Below the pieces are notes generated by a model. The model ran no database searches. It was not told the origin of the DNA and worked only from the letters and a program-made list of their open reading frames with translations. The translations under genes were made by a program, and so were the position numbers. 64,000 bases of DNA from Hyphomicrobiales bacterium (GTDB taxonomy: Bacteria > Pseudomonadota > Alphaproteobacteria > Rhizobiales > Rhizobiaceae), in assembly GCA_900468285.1 (NCBI GenBank), contig UBTF01000010.1, forward strand, positions 124,001 through 188,000, given 5' to 3'. Positions within the stretch are counted from its first letter, which is position 1. Each line of letters opens with the position of its first letter. Of this stretch, positions 9,062 through 17,322 are shown piece by piece.

Positions 9062-9520
9062 TCAAGGTTTCTGCGTTGAGACCAGATTGTTGATGGAGAT
9101 GTTTCCCTGGAGTACACCTCGTTCCAAGTCGGTTCGCCCACTCTCAATTCGAACGACCGTATAAAGTTTTTCACTTCTAAATTGACTTGCTTCATTGGTG
9201 GTCGTGCCTTCAGCCGGCGCCGCGTCGATCTCCATAAAATCGAGTTCTTGGGAAGACGCGACGATGCGAGCGTCGCCAGTGGTGCGTGCAGCAACGACGA
9301 TTTCCTCCCTGCCCGAGGTGTTTTGCCACCGCGGGTCGTCTTCGGCCGCAACGGGTATGAGGCGATAGACATTGAGGACGGTATCTTGCGACGGTCCCGC
9401 CGTTGTTTGTGCGTCGTCAAACTGCGCCTGGCTCTCCACAGATTTCCCAAAGCTGGTGTGACTTTCGCCAGTTGAGAAAACGCTGCCTGTTTTATTGCTG
9501 TCACCAGTATTGTTCGACAT
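9062..9520 (-). CDS. Hypothetical acidic protein
   Basis: A 152-aa protein I do not recognise. AAGGAAG stands before the ATG, and its codon use looks like the neighbouring genes, so it is probably real. The first 50 residues are rich in Ser, Thr, Asn, Gln and Asp and look disordered. The remainder (VLNVYRLIPVAAEDDPRWQN, then EEIVVAARTTGDARIVA and KLYTVVRIESG) alternates polar and hydrophobic residues like a small beta domain. It has no signal peptide or membrane segment. It lies 69 bp after the start of a stress-type dehydrogenase gene region on the same strand. No function is proposed. Confidence 0.7.
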   Translation of the reverse strand: MSNNTGDSNKTGSVFSTGESHTSFGKSVESQAQFDDAQTTAGPSQDTVLNVYRLIPVAAEDDPRWQNTSGREEIVVAARTTGDARIVASSQELDFMEIDAAPAEGTTTNEASQFRSEKLYTVVRIESGRTDLERGVLQGNISINNLVSTQKP

Positions 9521-9588
9521 GGGAAATCTTCCTTACTACGGATGGGGGTGCGTCACAGTGAGGCCTGTGACGCAAACGATATGGGAAA

Positions 9589-10452
9589 TCAGATCATGAT
9601 CTCGCCGCCGGTAACAGGGATAACGGCACCCGTCATGTAACTGCCAAGGTCGGAGGCGAGCAGCACATATGCTCCCGCCAACTCGGCCGGCTGGCCAGCA
9701 CGACCGATCAGGGTCTTTTCGCCAAACTTCGATGCTTTTTCAGCCGGCATGGTGGAAGGGATCAGGGGGGTCCAGATTGGGCCCGGTGCGACCGCGTTCA
9801 CCCGAATTCCTTTCTCGGCGAGCATTTCTGCCAGACCAGCGGTGAAGTTCGAAATCGCGCCTTTAGTCGATGCATAGGCCAACAAAGATTGCGAAGGCTG
9901 TCGAGACTGGATCGAGGTGGTGTTGATGACAGAGCTTCCAGCCTTCATGTGGGGCACGGCAGCCTTTGCAAGGTAAAACGGGGCATAGATATTGGTACGA
10001 AATGTTTCGTCCCACTCTTCTGCTGAGATATCTTCAATCGACGCATAGGTGCGCTGGAAGGCTGCATTGTTCACGAGGATGTCGATTTTTCCAAGTTCAC
10101 TCACGGTCTTCTCGACCAGCGAGCGGCAATGCTGCTCGGATTTGATGTCGCCGGGGGCAAGAACAGCCTTTCGTCCGGCTTCTTCGATCCATTTTGCGGT
10201 GTCTTTGGCGTCTTCATCCTCGTTGAGGTAAGAAATGACGACGTTTGCTCCTTCTCTCGCAAAGGCAATAGCGATCGCCTTGCCGATACCGGAGTCTGCG
10301 CCAGTAATCAGTGCGACCTTACCGGACAGTTTTCCATCGCCTCGATAGGAGTGCTCACCATGATCTGGAACAGGCTGCATCTTGGCAGTCTGGCCTGGTG
10401 GCTCCTGCTGTTGCTCGGCAAAGGGTGGCATGGGTCTGCGGCTATCGGACAT
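9589..10452 (-). CDS. SDR-family oxidoreductase (YghA/YdaD-like)
   Basis: A 287-aa NAD(P)-dependent short-chain dehydrogenase. The start at 10452 (MSDSRRPMPPF) has GGA in front and gives the usual N-terminal extension rich in Pro and Gln (PPFAEQQQEPPGQTAKMQPV) of the YghA/general-stress subgroup; the frame stays open further upstream. The cofactor motif is GADSGIGKAIAIAF near residue 55, NNAA near 130, and the catalytic Tyr and Lys are in YASTKGAISNF near 197-207. The C-terminus GGEIMI is typical. Members are often stress-induced and the substrate is unknown. It is encoded leftward, 136 bp downstream of an Lrp-type regulator gene. Confidence 0.92.
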   Translation of the reverse strand: MSDSRRPMPPFAEQQQEPPGQTAKMQPVPDHGEHSYRGDGKLSGKVALITGADSGIGKAIAIAFAREGANVVISYLNEDEDAKDTAKWIEEAGRKAVLAPGDIKSEQHCRSLVEKTVSELGKIDILVNNAAFQRTYASIEDISAEEWDETFRTNIYAPFYLAKAAVPHMKAGSSVINTTSIQSRQPSQSLLAYASTKGAISNFTAGLAEMLAEKGIRVNAVAPGPIWTPLIPSTMPAEKASKFGEKTLIGRAGQPAELAGAYVLLASDLGSYMTGAVIPVTGGEIMI

Positions 10453-10537
10453 GAAATTTCCAATCAATGGTGAGATGGTTACTCCCATCCTAACCATTGT
10501 TGACGCTATGAGTTCCGATATGACTTCGGCCCGTCTG

Positions 10538-10975
10538 TTACAGCCTTGCTCTTGTAGAGCGAGCAGTGGACAGAAGCAGGCTTGTTTCACTTCCGGTTAT
10601 GCCGGGGACAAGCCGGATGCGGCGCAGCACCGAGTCGAAATCACTCAAGGTGGCGGCACTGAGTTCGACGATCAAATCCCATCGTCCATTGGTGGAATGA
10701 ATTGCCGATACTTCCGAAAAGCCGCCGAGGGCGCGGATCACCCGGTCTGTCACATGACCCTCGATCTCAATCATCATAATACCGCGCACCGCCTCTCCCA
10801 TGGCATCGCCACGCAGAATGACAGTGTAGCCGATGATATCGCCACTGTGTTCCAGCCGTTCCAGGCGAGCGCGGACAGTCGCTCTTGATGTGCCCGTCTC
10901 GACAGCAAGATCCGAAATGCTTCTTCGCCCATTGTGACGAAGCAGTGTGATGAGTTTTGTGTCGAGTTCGTCCAT
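10538..10975 (-). CDS. Lrp/AsnC-family transcriptional regulator (arginine catabolism)
   Basis: A 145-aa regulator starting at ATG 10975; a GTG three codons upstream is the alternative. The N-terminal winged helix covers residues 1-60 (MDELDTKLITLLRHNGRRSI, with recognition helix SRATVRARLERLE). A C-terminal RAM ligand-binding domain follows (AIHSTNGRWDLIVELSAATL). It is divergent from arginase and ornithine cyclodeaminase with 130 bp between, the usual arrangement for a regulator that activates arginine use when arginine or ornithine is present. The control is inferred from position. Confidence 0.9.
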   Translation of the reverse strand: MDELDTKLITLLRHNGRRSISDLAVETGTSRATVRARLERLEHSGDIIGYTVILRGDAMGEAVRGIMMIEIEGHVTDRVIRALGGFSEVSAIHSTNGRWDLIVELSAATLSDFDSVLRRIRLVPGITGSETSLLLSTARSTRARL

Positions 10976-11105
10976 GCTAATCACTTTGAAAGTTCAATTT
11001 GCCGAAACGATAAGTCATATATTAAATTTTGCCAATATTTATCATTCAATCTGCCAGACGCCCGTGATGAGATATCCGTGTTTCTCAAATATCTGGAGTG
11101 GGTTC

Positions 11106-12026
11106 ATGGAGTGCAGATTGATAGGGGTGCCGCTGCAGATTGGCGCGGGCCAGCTCGGATGTGAAATGGGCCCAAGCTCCCTTCGGGTCGCGGGACTGAA
11201 ATCGGCATTGGAGGAACTGGGGCATACCGTCGTGGATGTAGGAAATGTCGCGCCCGCAGCAATGCGGGATTTTTCCCATCCCAACCCGGCGGTTCATCAT
11301 TTGTCGGAAACGGTCGCTTGGACGGAAGCATTGGCGGACGTCGCGTATCTGCAATCCGAAAATGCCATGCCGATATTTCTTGGCGGTGATCACGCCATAT
11401 CCGCCGGAAGCGTGACAGGTGTTGCGCGCCGCGCGGCAGAAGCGGGAAGACCACTTTTTGTTTTATGGCTGGATGCGCACACCGATTATCACACGCTGGA
11501 CACGACGCGCAGCGGAAATCTTCACGGCACTCCGGTGGCTTATTATAGCGGCAGGCCGGGATTTGAGGGTTATTTCCCGCCGGTCTCACATCCGGTCGAT
11601 CCTGCCAATATTTGCATGATCGGTATTCGCAGTGTCGATCCTGCAGAGAGTGCCGCGCTTGGCGAGACCGGCGTGACGATCAACGATATGCGCATGATCG
11701 ACGAGCATGGCGTCGGCGTGCTGTTGCGTGCGTTTCTGGAAAGGGTTTCTGCTGCCAACGGGTTGCTCCATGTCAGCCTGGATGTGGATTTTCTTGATCC
11801 GTCCATTGCCCCAGCAGTCGGCACGACAGTTCCGGGCGGGGCGACATATCGGGAGGCCCATCTCGTCATGGAAATGCTGTGCGACAGCGGGCTCGTCTCA
11901 AGCCTCGATCTGGTGGAGCTCAACCCGTTTCTGGATGAGCGGGGGCGCACCGCGCGTCTGATGGTGGATCTGACTGCGAGCTTGATGGGAAAGCGCGTCA
12001 TGGATCGTCCGACCCGAGCGGCTTGA
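11106..12026 (+). CDS. rocF: Arginase
   Basis: A 306-aa Mn2+-dependent ureohydrolase converting L-arginine to ornithine and urea. The ATG at 11106 is set by GGAG seven bases upstream and by the family start MECRLIGVPLQIGAGQLG; the frame is open further upstream without a good site. Metal ligands are visible in GGDHAISAGS (near residue 93), DAHTDYHT (near 123) and SLDVDFLDPS (near 225). The product feeds the next gene, ornithine cyclodeaminase, 13 bp downstream. Agrobacterium has chromosomal and Ti-plasmid copies of such a pair; nothing here suggests a plasmid. Confidence 0.95.
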   Translation: MECRLIGVPLQIGAGQLGCEMGPSSLRVAGLKSALEELGHTVVDVGNVAPAAMRDFSHPNPAVHHLSETVAWTEALADVAYLQSENAMPIFLGGDHAISAGSVTGVARRAAEAGRPLFVLWLDAHTDYHTLDTTRSGNLHGTPVAYYSGRPGFEGYFPPVSHPVDPANICMIGIRSVDPAESAALGETGVTINDMRMIDEHGVGVLLRAFLERVSAANGLLHVSLDVDFLDPSIAPAVGTTVPGGATYREAHLVMEMLCDSGLVSSLDLVELNPFLDERGRTARLMVDLTASLMGKRVMDRPTRAA

Positions 12027-12039
12027 GGAGGGCACAGCA

Positions 12040-13098
12040 ATGGCACAAGTAGCAAATCTCAACATCGTTCCCTTTGTCAGCGTCGACAATATGATGAAGC
12101 TGGTACTTCATGTGGGGATCGATACGTTTCTGCGTGAACTCGCTGTCACCATTGAGGAGGATTTTCTCAGATGGGAGCAGTTCGACAAGACTGCGCGTAT
12201 AGCATCGCACTCGAAAGACGGCGTTATCGAGTTGATGCCGACGAGCGACGGGACGCTGTACGGGTTCAAATACGTCAATGGTCACCCTAAAAACACCCGG
12301 GAGGGCAGGCAGACGGTAACAGCATTCGGTGTGCTGTCCGATGTTGGCAATGGCTATCCCATGCTGCTTTCGGAAATGACGATCCTTACTGCTCTGCGCA
12401 CCGCCGCGACCTCCGCCCTTGCTGCCAAATATCTCGCCCGGTCAAACGCCCGTACCATGGCAATCATCGGCAATGGCGCTCAAAGCGAGTTTCAGGCACG
12501 CGCCTTCAAGGCAATCCTCGGAGTCGATCATCTGCGACTTTACGATATAGACCGGTCTGCCAGCCTTAAATGCCTCCGTAATCTTGATGGGCAGGGTTTT
12601 TCGATAGAGGTCTGTAATACTGCGCAAGATGCCGTCGAGGGCGCCGACATCATCACGACAGTCACTGCAGACAAGCAATATGCCACGATCTGTACCGACA
12701 ATATGGTAGGGCCGGGGGTGCACCTGAACGCAGTCGGTGGCGATTGCCCCGGCAAGACGGAATTGCACAGGGACATATTGCTCCGCTCCGATATCTTCGT
12801 GGAATACCCTCCCCAGACCCGTGTGGAGGGGGAAATCCAGCAGCTGGAAAAGGATCATCCTGTTACCGAACTCTGGGAGGTCATCGCAGGACGTGCGTCT
12901 GGCCGAACCTCGGATCGGCAGATCACATTGTTCGATAGCGTCGGTTTCGCTATCGAGGATTTTTCAGCACTGCGTTATGTCCGTTCCAAACTGGCGACGA
13001 CGGGGCTGTACGATCAGCTTGATCTGCTCGCTGACCCCGATGAGCCACGGGATCTTTTCGGGATGTTGCTGCGGTGTGAGGCATTGCAAGGCATATGA
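12040..13098 (+). CDS. ocd: Ornithine cyclodeaminase
   Basis: A 352-aa NAD-dependent enzyme of the ornithine cyclodeaminase/mu-crystallin family, converting ornithine to proline and ammonia. GAGG stands before the ATG. The Rossmann motif is MAIIGNGAQSEFQARAF near residues 140-156. The catalytic Asp region is HLNAVGGDCPGKTEL near 228-242. The N-terminal substrate region contains RTAATSALAAKYLA. It follows arginase by 13 bp, so arginine goes to proline through two steps in one transcript. The length is full and no residue appears lost. Confidence 0.95.
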   Translation: MAQVANLNIVPFVSVDNMMKLVLHVGIDTFLRELAVTIEEDFLRWEQFDKTARIASHSKDGVIELMPTSDGTLYGFKYVNGHPKNTREGRQTVTAFGVLSDVGNGYPMLLSEMTILTALRTAATSALAAKYLARSNARTMAIIGNGAQSEFQARAFKAILGVDHLRLYDIDRSASLKCLRNLDGQGFSIEVCNTAQDAVEGADIITTVTADKQYATICTDNMVGPGVHLNAVGGDCPGKTELHRDILLRSDIFVEYPPQTRVEGEIQQLEKDHPVTELWEVIAGRASGRTSDRQITLFDSVGFAIEDFSALRYVRSKLATTGLYDQLDLLADPDEPRDLFGMLLRCEALQGI

Positions 13099-13109
13099 AG
13101 AGCACTACC

Positions 13110-13140
13110 GAAGCGGCGTCACCGTGCTGACGCGCGCTTC
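13110..13140. terminator. Hairpin between convergent ocd and DMT transporter genes
   Basis: GAAGCGGCGTCA pairs with TGACGCGCGCTTC around a 6-base loop with a one-base bulge. It starts 11 bp after the ocd stop and overlaps the 3' end of the leftward transporter gene. There is no T-run, so termination efficiency is uncertain. Confidence 0.4.
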
Positions 13141-14003
13141 TTGCGGGCAAGCATCTGCTCTCGCCAGATTGTAAACAGGCCAGCGGCGACGACAATGGCT
13201 GCGCCGACAACCATGTGCGTGCTAAGCACTTCACCGTAAAGGCTGACACCGAGGATGGAGACGAGCACCATCTGATAGTAGGAGAATGGTTGAACCGAAG
13301 CGGCGTCTGCAAGCTCGAAAGCCCGGATCAGCAGGTAGTGGCCACTCATGCCGGTCACACAAAGCGCCAGCATCCAGCCCCAATCATAGGGTGCCATATG
13401 CGTCCAGAAGAATGGGCCGACTAAGGTCAGCGCGAATGCGCCTGGAACCCCGATGTAGAAGAAACTCGTCATCGCTGTGTCCGTGCGGCTGGCGAGCCGT
13501 GTCAGGACGCCGTAAAGGCCAAGCAGCGCTGCAGCTGCGAAACTCACGATCAGGATAGGGTCAAAACCGCTTTCATCCGGCTTGAGGATGATGAGAACAC
13601 CGAGAAAGCCGACCAGGATAGCTGACCAGCGCTTCCAACCGACTTTCTCGCCGAGGATCGGCACGGACAGCGCGGCGACGATGAGCGGCGTGGAGGCGAG
13701 GATGGCATGGGTGTGCGCAAGGCCTACGAGCGAAAATGATATGATTGAAAGCACGATCTGGACCGCCAGAACGACGCCTCGGCTTACCTGGAGGACAATG
13801 CGATCTGTCGATATCGCCTTGCGTAAACCACCGCTCGATCTCGCTGCAAGGATAATAACGAACAGGGCAAAGGCCCAGTACCGCAGCATGGCCACGAAGA
13901 CAGGCGGATAGGCAGAGCCCAGGTGCTTTGAAATGCCGTCTTGAACGGCAAAAATCGTGAAGGCTGCGAACGCGTAGAGATAACCTGCGGATTGAGGTGG
14001 CAT
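13119..14003 (-). CDS. DMT-superfamily transporter (EamA domain)
   Basis: A 294-aa inner-membrane protein with ten predicted hydrophobic segments arranged as two EamA repeats (about 10-140 and 155-285), such as YLYAFAAFTIFAVQDGISKH at the start and VVGAAIVVAAGLFTIW at the end. Such proteins export amino acids or other metabolites; the substrate cannot be assigned. It converges on ocd and shares a hairpin region with it. Upstream lies a TetR regulator gene on the same strand, with 144 bp between the two genes, so regulation by that TetR protein is possible. Confidence 0.88.
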   Translation of the reverse strand: MPPQSAGYLYAFAAFTIFAVQDGISKHLGSAYPPVFVAMLRYWAFALFVIILAARSSGGLRKAISTDRIVLQVSRGVVLAVQIVLSIISFSLVGLAHTHAILASTPLIVAALSVPILGEKVGWKRWSAILVGFLGVLIILKPDESGFDPILIVSFAAAALLGLYGVLTRLASRTDTAMTSFFYIGVPGAFALTLVGPFFWTHMAPYDWGWMLALCVTGMSGHYLLIRAFELADAASVQPFSYYQMVLVSILGVSLYGEVLSTHMVVGAAIVVAAGLFTIWREQMLARKKRASAR

Positions 14004-14147
14004 GGACTCAAGTGCTTTTCAGGGGAGGAATGAAGGTGCTTCAAGTTCTAGACGATTATCAACCGATCGGGAACCGTCAATCTCTCAAAACTTGTCGCTA
14101 TCTCCCTGTGCCCTTCTGTGGTGGCAGATGGGTGCGCCGCTTTGTCT

Positions 14148-14864
14148 TCACCTCGCGGATTTGGCAGTGGCTTGTATCGCTTTCTCGAATTCGTCTGGCA
14201 GCACTCCGACAGCCGAGCGGATCATCATCTTGAGAAGCTCCTGCAATGTCTCTTCGCGGCGAATTTCCGGTGTGAAGAAAGAGGCAACCAGCCCCTGACC
14301 GGCGAGGAGATGGGAAATGGCTATGGAGTGCATGAAGAATGTCAGCGGTATGTCTTCCGAGCGGATCAAACCGAGCGCTTTGCCCTCCATCAGAAGCGGC
14401 ATCGTGACATTCTGAAAGGGCTGGATCAACGTGTCCCTGACCAGTTCCTGCCGCTCGCCCGGCTGCAACATCTCCTGCAGGATGAAAAGGCCGTAATCCG
14501 GTGTGTCGGCGCTGAAGCGAATGAATGTGGCATAGACGCCCACCAGCTTTTCCGGATAAGGCAGCGCTCCAGTAGCCAGAGATTGCATTTTCGATACGCA
14601 ATCTGTTGCGGTCATCTGCAACTGTTGCAGGCACGCCTCCCACAAGGACTGCTTGGAGCCGAAATGATAATTTGCCAGAGCAATGTTCACACCGGCCTGC
14701 TTGGCAAGATCGCGTATGTTGACGCCATCAAATCCCCGGCGCGCAAAGCTTTGCAGAGCATTGGAGAGAATAGTGTCCCGCCCGGTTTCCTTACCAAGCC
14801 GCGGCCTGCCGGATTTTGCTCTGGCGGGCTCGGGGTTCGGTTTCTTCAATGGCGTGCTGCTCAT
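14148..14864 (-). CDS. TetR/AcrR-family regulator (CerR-like C-terminal domain)
   Basis: A 238-aa repressor-type protein. After a Lys/Pro/Arg-rich start, the helix-turn-helix is at about residues 28-75 (DTILSNALQSFARRGFDGVN, then IRDLAKQAGVNIALANYHFG). The C-terminal helical domain resembles the YbiH/CerR group (LFILQEMLQPGERQELVRDT). Target genes are not shown by the sequence; the DMT transporter downstream on the same strand is the nearest candidate. A short palindrome GTTTTAAAAAC lies 26 bp upstream of the start and could be its own operator. Confidence 0.88.
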   Translation of the reverse strand: MSSTPLKKPNPEPARAKSGRPRLGKETGRDTILSNALQSFARRGFDGVNIRDLAKQAGVNIALANYHFGSKQSLWEACLQQLQMTATDCVSKMQSLATGALPYPEKLVGVYATFIRFSADTPDYGLFILQEMLQPGERQELVRDTLIQPFQNVTMPLLMEGKALGLIRSEDIPLTFFMHSIAISHLLAGQGLVASFFTPEIRREETLQELLKMMIRSAVGVLPDEFEKAIQATAKSAR

Positions 14865-15066
14865 GTTGCTGCCTTGTCTGTATGCGTCGAGTTTTAAAAA
14901 CGATACAGAAACAAGACCCTAAATCCTACATTGAATAAGCGAACAGGCAGATGTTTCACAGCCTTATGCCGGATATGGGTGTGGCAGACATCTGAAATTC
15001 AATCGTACCAGCAGGGTTGGGTTATGGCACAAGGATGGCACACGACACAGTCCCTTCAACGATTGT

Positions 15067-15894
15067 TCATGCCTGGCACACTGTCCGATAACGCTGAACC
15101 ACGGTCGACAGGACCTGATCAACGGGCTGGGCGTTCCAGTTGTTTGAGAATATCTCAACCTCCTGCGGACCCAAAAAACCGGCTTTCTCGATCATCGTTC
15201 TAAAGCCTTTGAGGTCTATGACGCCGTCTCCCATCATGCCGCGATCATTTAGCGGATCCTTGGTTGGCACCAGCCAGTCGCAAATGTGGTGCGCGAGGAT
15301 TTGTCCATTGCGACCCGCGCGGGCGACCTGTTGCTCGAGCTCCGGATCCCACCAGACGTGATAGACGTCGATGGCGACGCCAGTGCCCTCTCCAAGCCTG
15401 TCGCAAAGATCGAGCGATTGCCTCAAAGTGTTGAAGCAGGCCCTGTCAGCAGCGTAGAACGGGTGTAGAGGTTCGATAGCCAGCGGCACACCAGCCTTCC
15501 GTGCATAGGGCAAAAGCTCCGCCATGCCGTCTTCCACCATCTGGCGGGCACCCTTGATGTCCTTCGATCCCGCTGGCAAACCGCCGACGACCAGAACCAG
15601 ACAATCGGCCTTCATCGCTGCGGCCTCATCCACCGCTCGTTTGTTGTCCTCGATTGCGGCTCTTCGACCTTTCTCGTCTATTGCTGGAAAGAACCCTCCG
15701 CGGCAATGCCCGCTCAGGCCTATGCCGTTTTGAGCCACGATGCGCGCTGCTTCATCAAGGCCGACGGCGTGGATCTGGTCCCGCCAGGGAGAAATTGTCG
15801 TGATGCCATGCGCAAGACAGGCGTCGACAAGCTTACCAAAGGACCCGCCCTGTTTGATTGTCGCGAAGTTGATGGAAAGACCCTCAAGGCTCAT
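15067..15894 (-). CDS. Sugar phosphate isomerase/epimerase family TIM-barrel protein
   Basis: A 275-aa AP-endonuclease-like xylose isomerase TIM barrel (IolE/hydroxypyruvate isomerase type). Typical features are the metal-ligand segments PLAIEPLHPFYAADRACFN, GVAIDVYHVWWDPELE and ILAHHICDWLVP, with a final EVEIFSNNWN. It is the last gene of the leftward operon and overlaps the enolase-like gene by ATGA (15891-15894). With the Gfo/Idh, DUF993 and enolase-like proteins it probably isomerises or cleaves an oxidised sugar. The exact reaction is unknown. Confidence 0.87.
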   Translation of the reverse strand: MSLEGLSINFATIKQGGSFGKLVDACLAHGITTISPWRDQIHAVGLDEAARIVAQNGIGLSGHCRGGFFPAIDEKGRRAAIEDNKRAVDEAAAMKADCLVLVVGGLPAGSKDIKGARQMVEDGMAELLPYARKAGVPLAIEPLHPFYAADRACFNTLRQSLDLCDRLGEGTGVAIDVYHVWWDPELEQQVARAGRNGQILAHHICDWLVPTKDPLNDRGMMGDGVIDLKGFRTMIEKAGFLGPQEVEIFSNNWNAQPVDQVLSTVVQRYRTVCQA

Positions 15895-17321
15895 GCGGCT
15901 AGCTCCCTCTCCCGAAGCGTATGAAATGTTTCGCGGGCCGCACTCTCGCTAACGCCAAGCCCTTTGGCGGCCAGAACAGTGTCGAGCGAAACGCAGCCTT
16001 TCTGAACTGTCAGATAGGCGCGCTTCTGTCGTTCGTGATAAAGATCTGCGTGAGCGCCAAGCCATGCGGCATTCTCGTTTTCTGAAGCGCCCTGCATACC
16101 GTCCACATAGTGATGGCCGTTGCGTTCGACATGACCGAGGTTGAGGACGGCTGCCAAGGCCAGATCCTGCTGAACTGCGATGCCAGCCTGCGTGGTCAAG
16201 TCTTCAGCCGACATGAAATAGCCGCCAGCACTTTCGGCATTCCATTTCTGCACACGCATCTTGTTGAGAAGTGACCGGTAGAAACCTTTGCACGACTTCG
16301 AGGAGACGCCGAGATAGCCCTGTTGTCTTGCTCTGATAAACGCATCCGGACTATCGTCGGACTCGTCGATTTCAAGTGCCACGCGTCTGGCAAGGTGTGT
16401 TACCGGTTCAGATAGCGCTGTCGCGCGGTTGATGGGTTGTTCCACAAACAGCAACGAATCGCGCAACCGGGCAAGGGCAGGCTCCTTTTCGATGCGGTCC
16501 ATCAGCTCAATGACAGCCGCCTCGTCAGAAAATTGTTCATTGCCATCCAGCGTGACCCTGTAGTCTTCGTGTTGATCCAGAACGGCTGCGATCTCTTTCA
16601 AGCGTTCCGTATCCTCCTGCGGTCTGCCGGAAACCTTCAGCTTGAAATAGTGTACGCCGTAAGCCTCTATCTCTTCACTCAGGCATTCCGGCAAGCCGTC
16701 ATCCCGGCGAGGTCCAACGATCTGTCGAGGCGTCAGCGGATCGAGGTAGCCAATCGTATGGCGCAGGAATAGCCTTCTCTGCGGCGTGATGGTCTGAAGA
16801 AAATTGCTGACGTCGAACCCCGCAAGATCACGCGTCGTTGACAGATCTATGCCCGGTAGATTTGCCCTTAAGGCATCCGGTAAGGGCATGTCGCGCAATC
16901 GGCAAAGACCGTCCAGAACGGCGCGGTCTACCAGTGCCAGCCCGAAAGACGCAATCAGGCCATTCAGCCCCTTCGCTGCAGCCTCTGTGTGCTGTTGCGG
17001 CTCGAGTGCTGCGTGAATGCCGAAGGCGCTGGCGCAAGGTGCTTGCAGCACCAGCTTGACTGCGAGATGCACGGAGCTGCGCAATTGCTGCTCGTTGTCG
17101 GCATTGCTGAGGGCAGGGTTCTTGTCGAACCATTTGGGAACCATCAGTTCAGCAGCAACACCGGTTGCGGACCGTCCTTGTAAGTCCTCCACGATGATCG
17201 AGAGAAATATTTGCGCAGCTTCGGTGACCGTCGCTGCTCCGAAGCGGAACGGCATCCGCATTTTGAGGCGACGCTCGAATACCGAGGCATGCCGTATCTT
17301 CAGGATTGGCGCGTCTGCCAT
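15891..17321 (-). CDS. Enolase-superfamily (mandelate racemase/muconate lactonizing-like) protein
   Basis: A 476-aa protein, about 100 residues longer than usual mandelate racemase-type enzymes. The barrel shows a KxK motif (YFKLKVSG, about residues 225-232), acid ligands in TLDGNEQFSDE and LLFVEQPI, a third acid region VALEIDESDDSP, and Lys residues in GVSSKSCKGFYRS. A metal-assisted enolisation such as sugar-acid dehydration or epimerisation is therefore plausible. The N-terminal capping part contains RMPFRFGAATVTEA. The gene begins one base after the DUF993 stop region (TGAAATG), so translation is coupled. The substrate is unknown. Confidence 0.82.
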   Translation of the reverse strand: MADAPILKIRHASVFERRLKMRMPFRFGAATVTEAAQIFLSIIVEDLQGRSATGVAAELMVPKWFDKNPALSNADNEQQLRSSVHLAVKLVLQAPCASAFGIHAALEPQQHTEAAAKGLNGLIASFGLALVDRAVLDGLCRLRDMPLPDALRANLPGIDLSTTRDLAGFDVSNFLQTITPQRRLFLRHTIGYLDPLTPRQIVGPRRDDGLPECLSEEIEAYGVHYFKLKVSGRPQEDTERLKEIAAVLDQHEDYRVTLDGNEQFSDEAAVIELMDRIEKEPALARLRDSLLFVEQPINRATALSEPVTHLARRVALEIDESDDSPDAFIRARQQGYLGVSSKSCKGFYRSLLNKMRVQKWNAESAGGYFMSAEDLTTQAGIAVQQDLALAAVLNLGHVERNGHHYVDGMQGASENENAAWLGAHADLYHERQKRAYLTVQKGCVSLDTVLAAKGLGVSESAARETFHTLRERELAA

Positions 17322-17322
17322 T

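Noticed and set aside
9031..9504. Alternative 157-codon frame overlapping the hypothetical gene at 9062
   Set aside because: It lacks a ribosome-binding site and has a basic, low-complexity composition typical of a shifted frame; the 152-aa frame has AAGGAAG before its ATG.
14889..14899. Short palindrome GTTTTAAAAAC upstream of the first TetR gene
   Set aside because: Only five bases per arm and A/T-only core, easily found by chance; no second copy seen nearby, so not listed as an operator.
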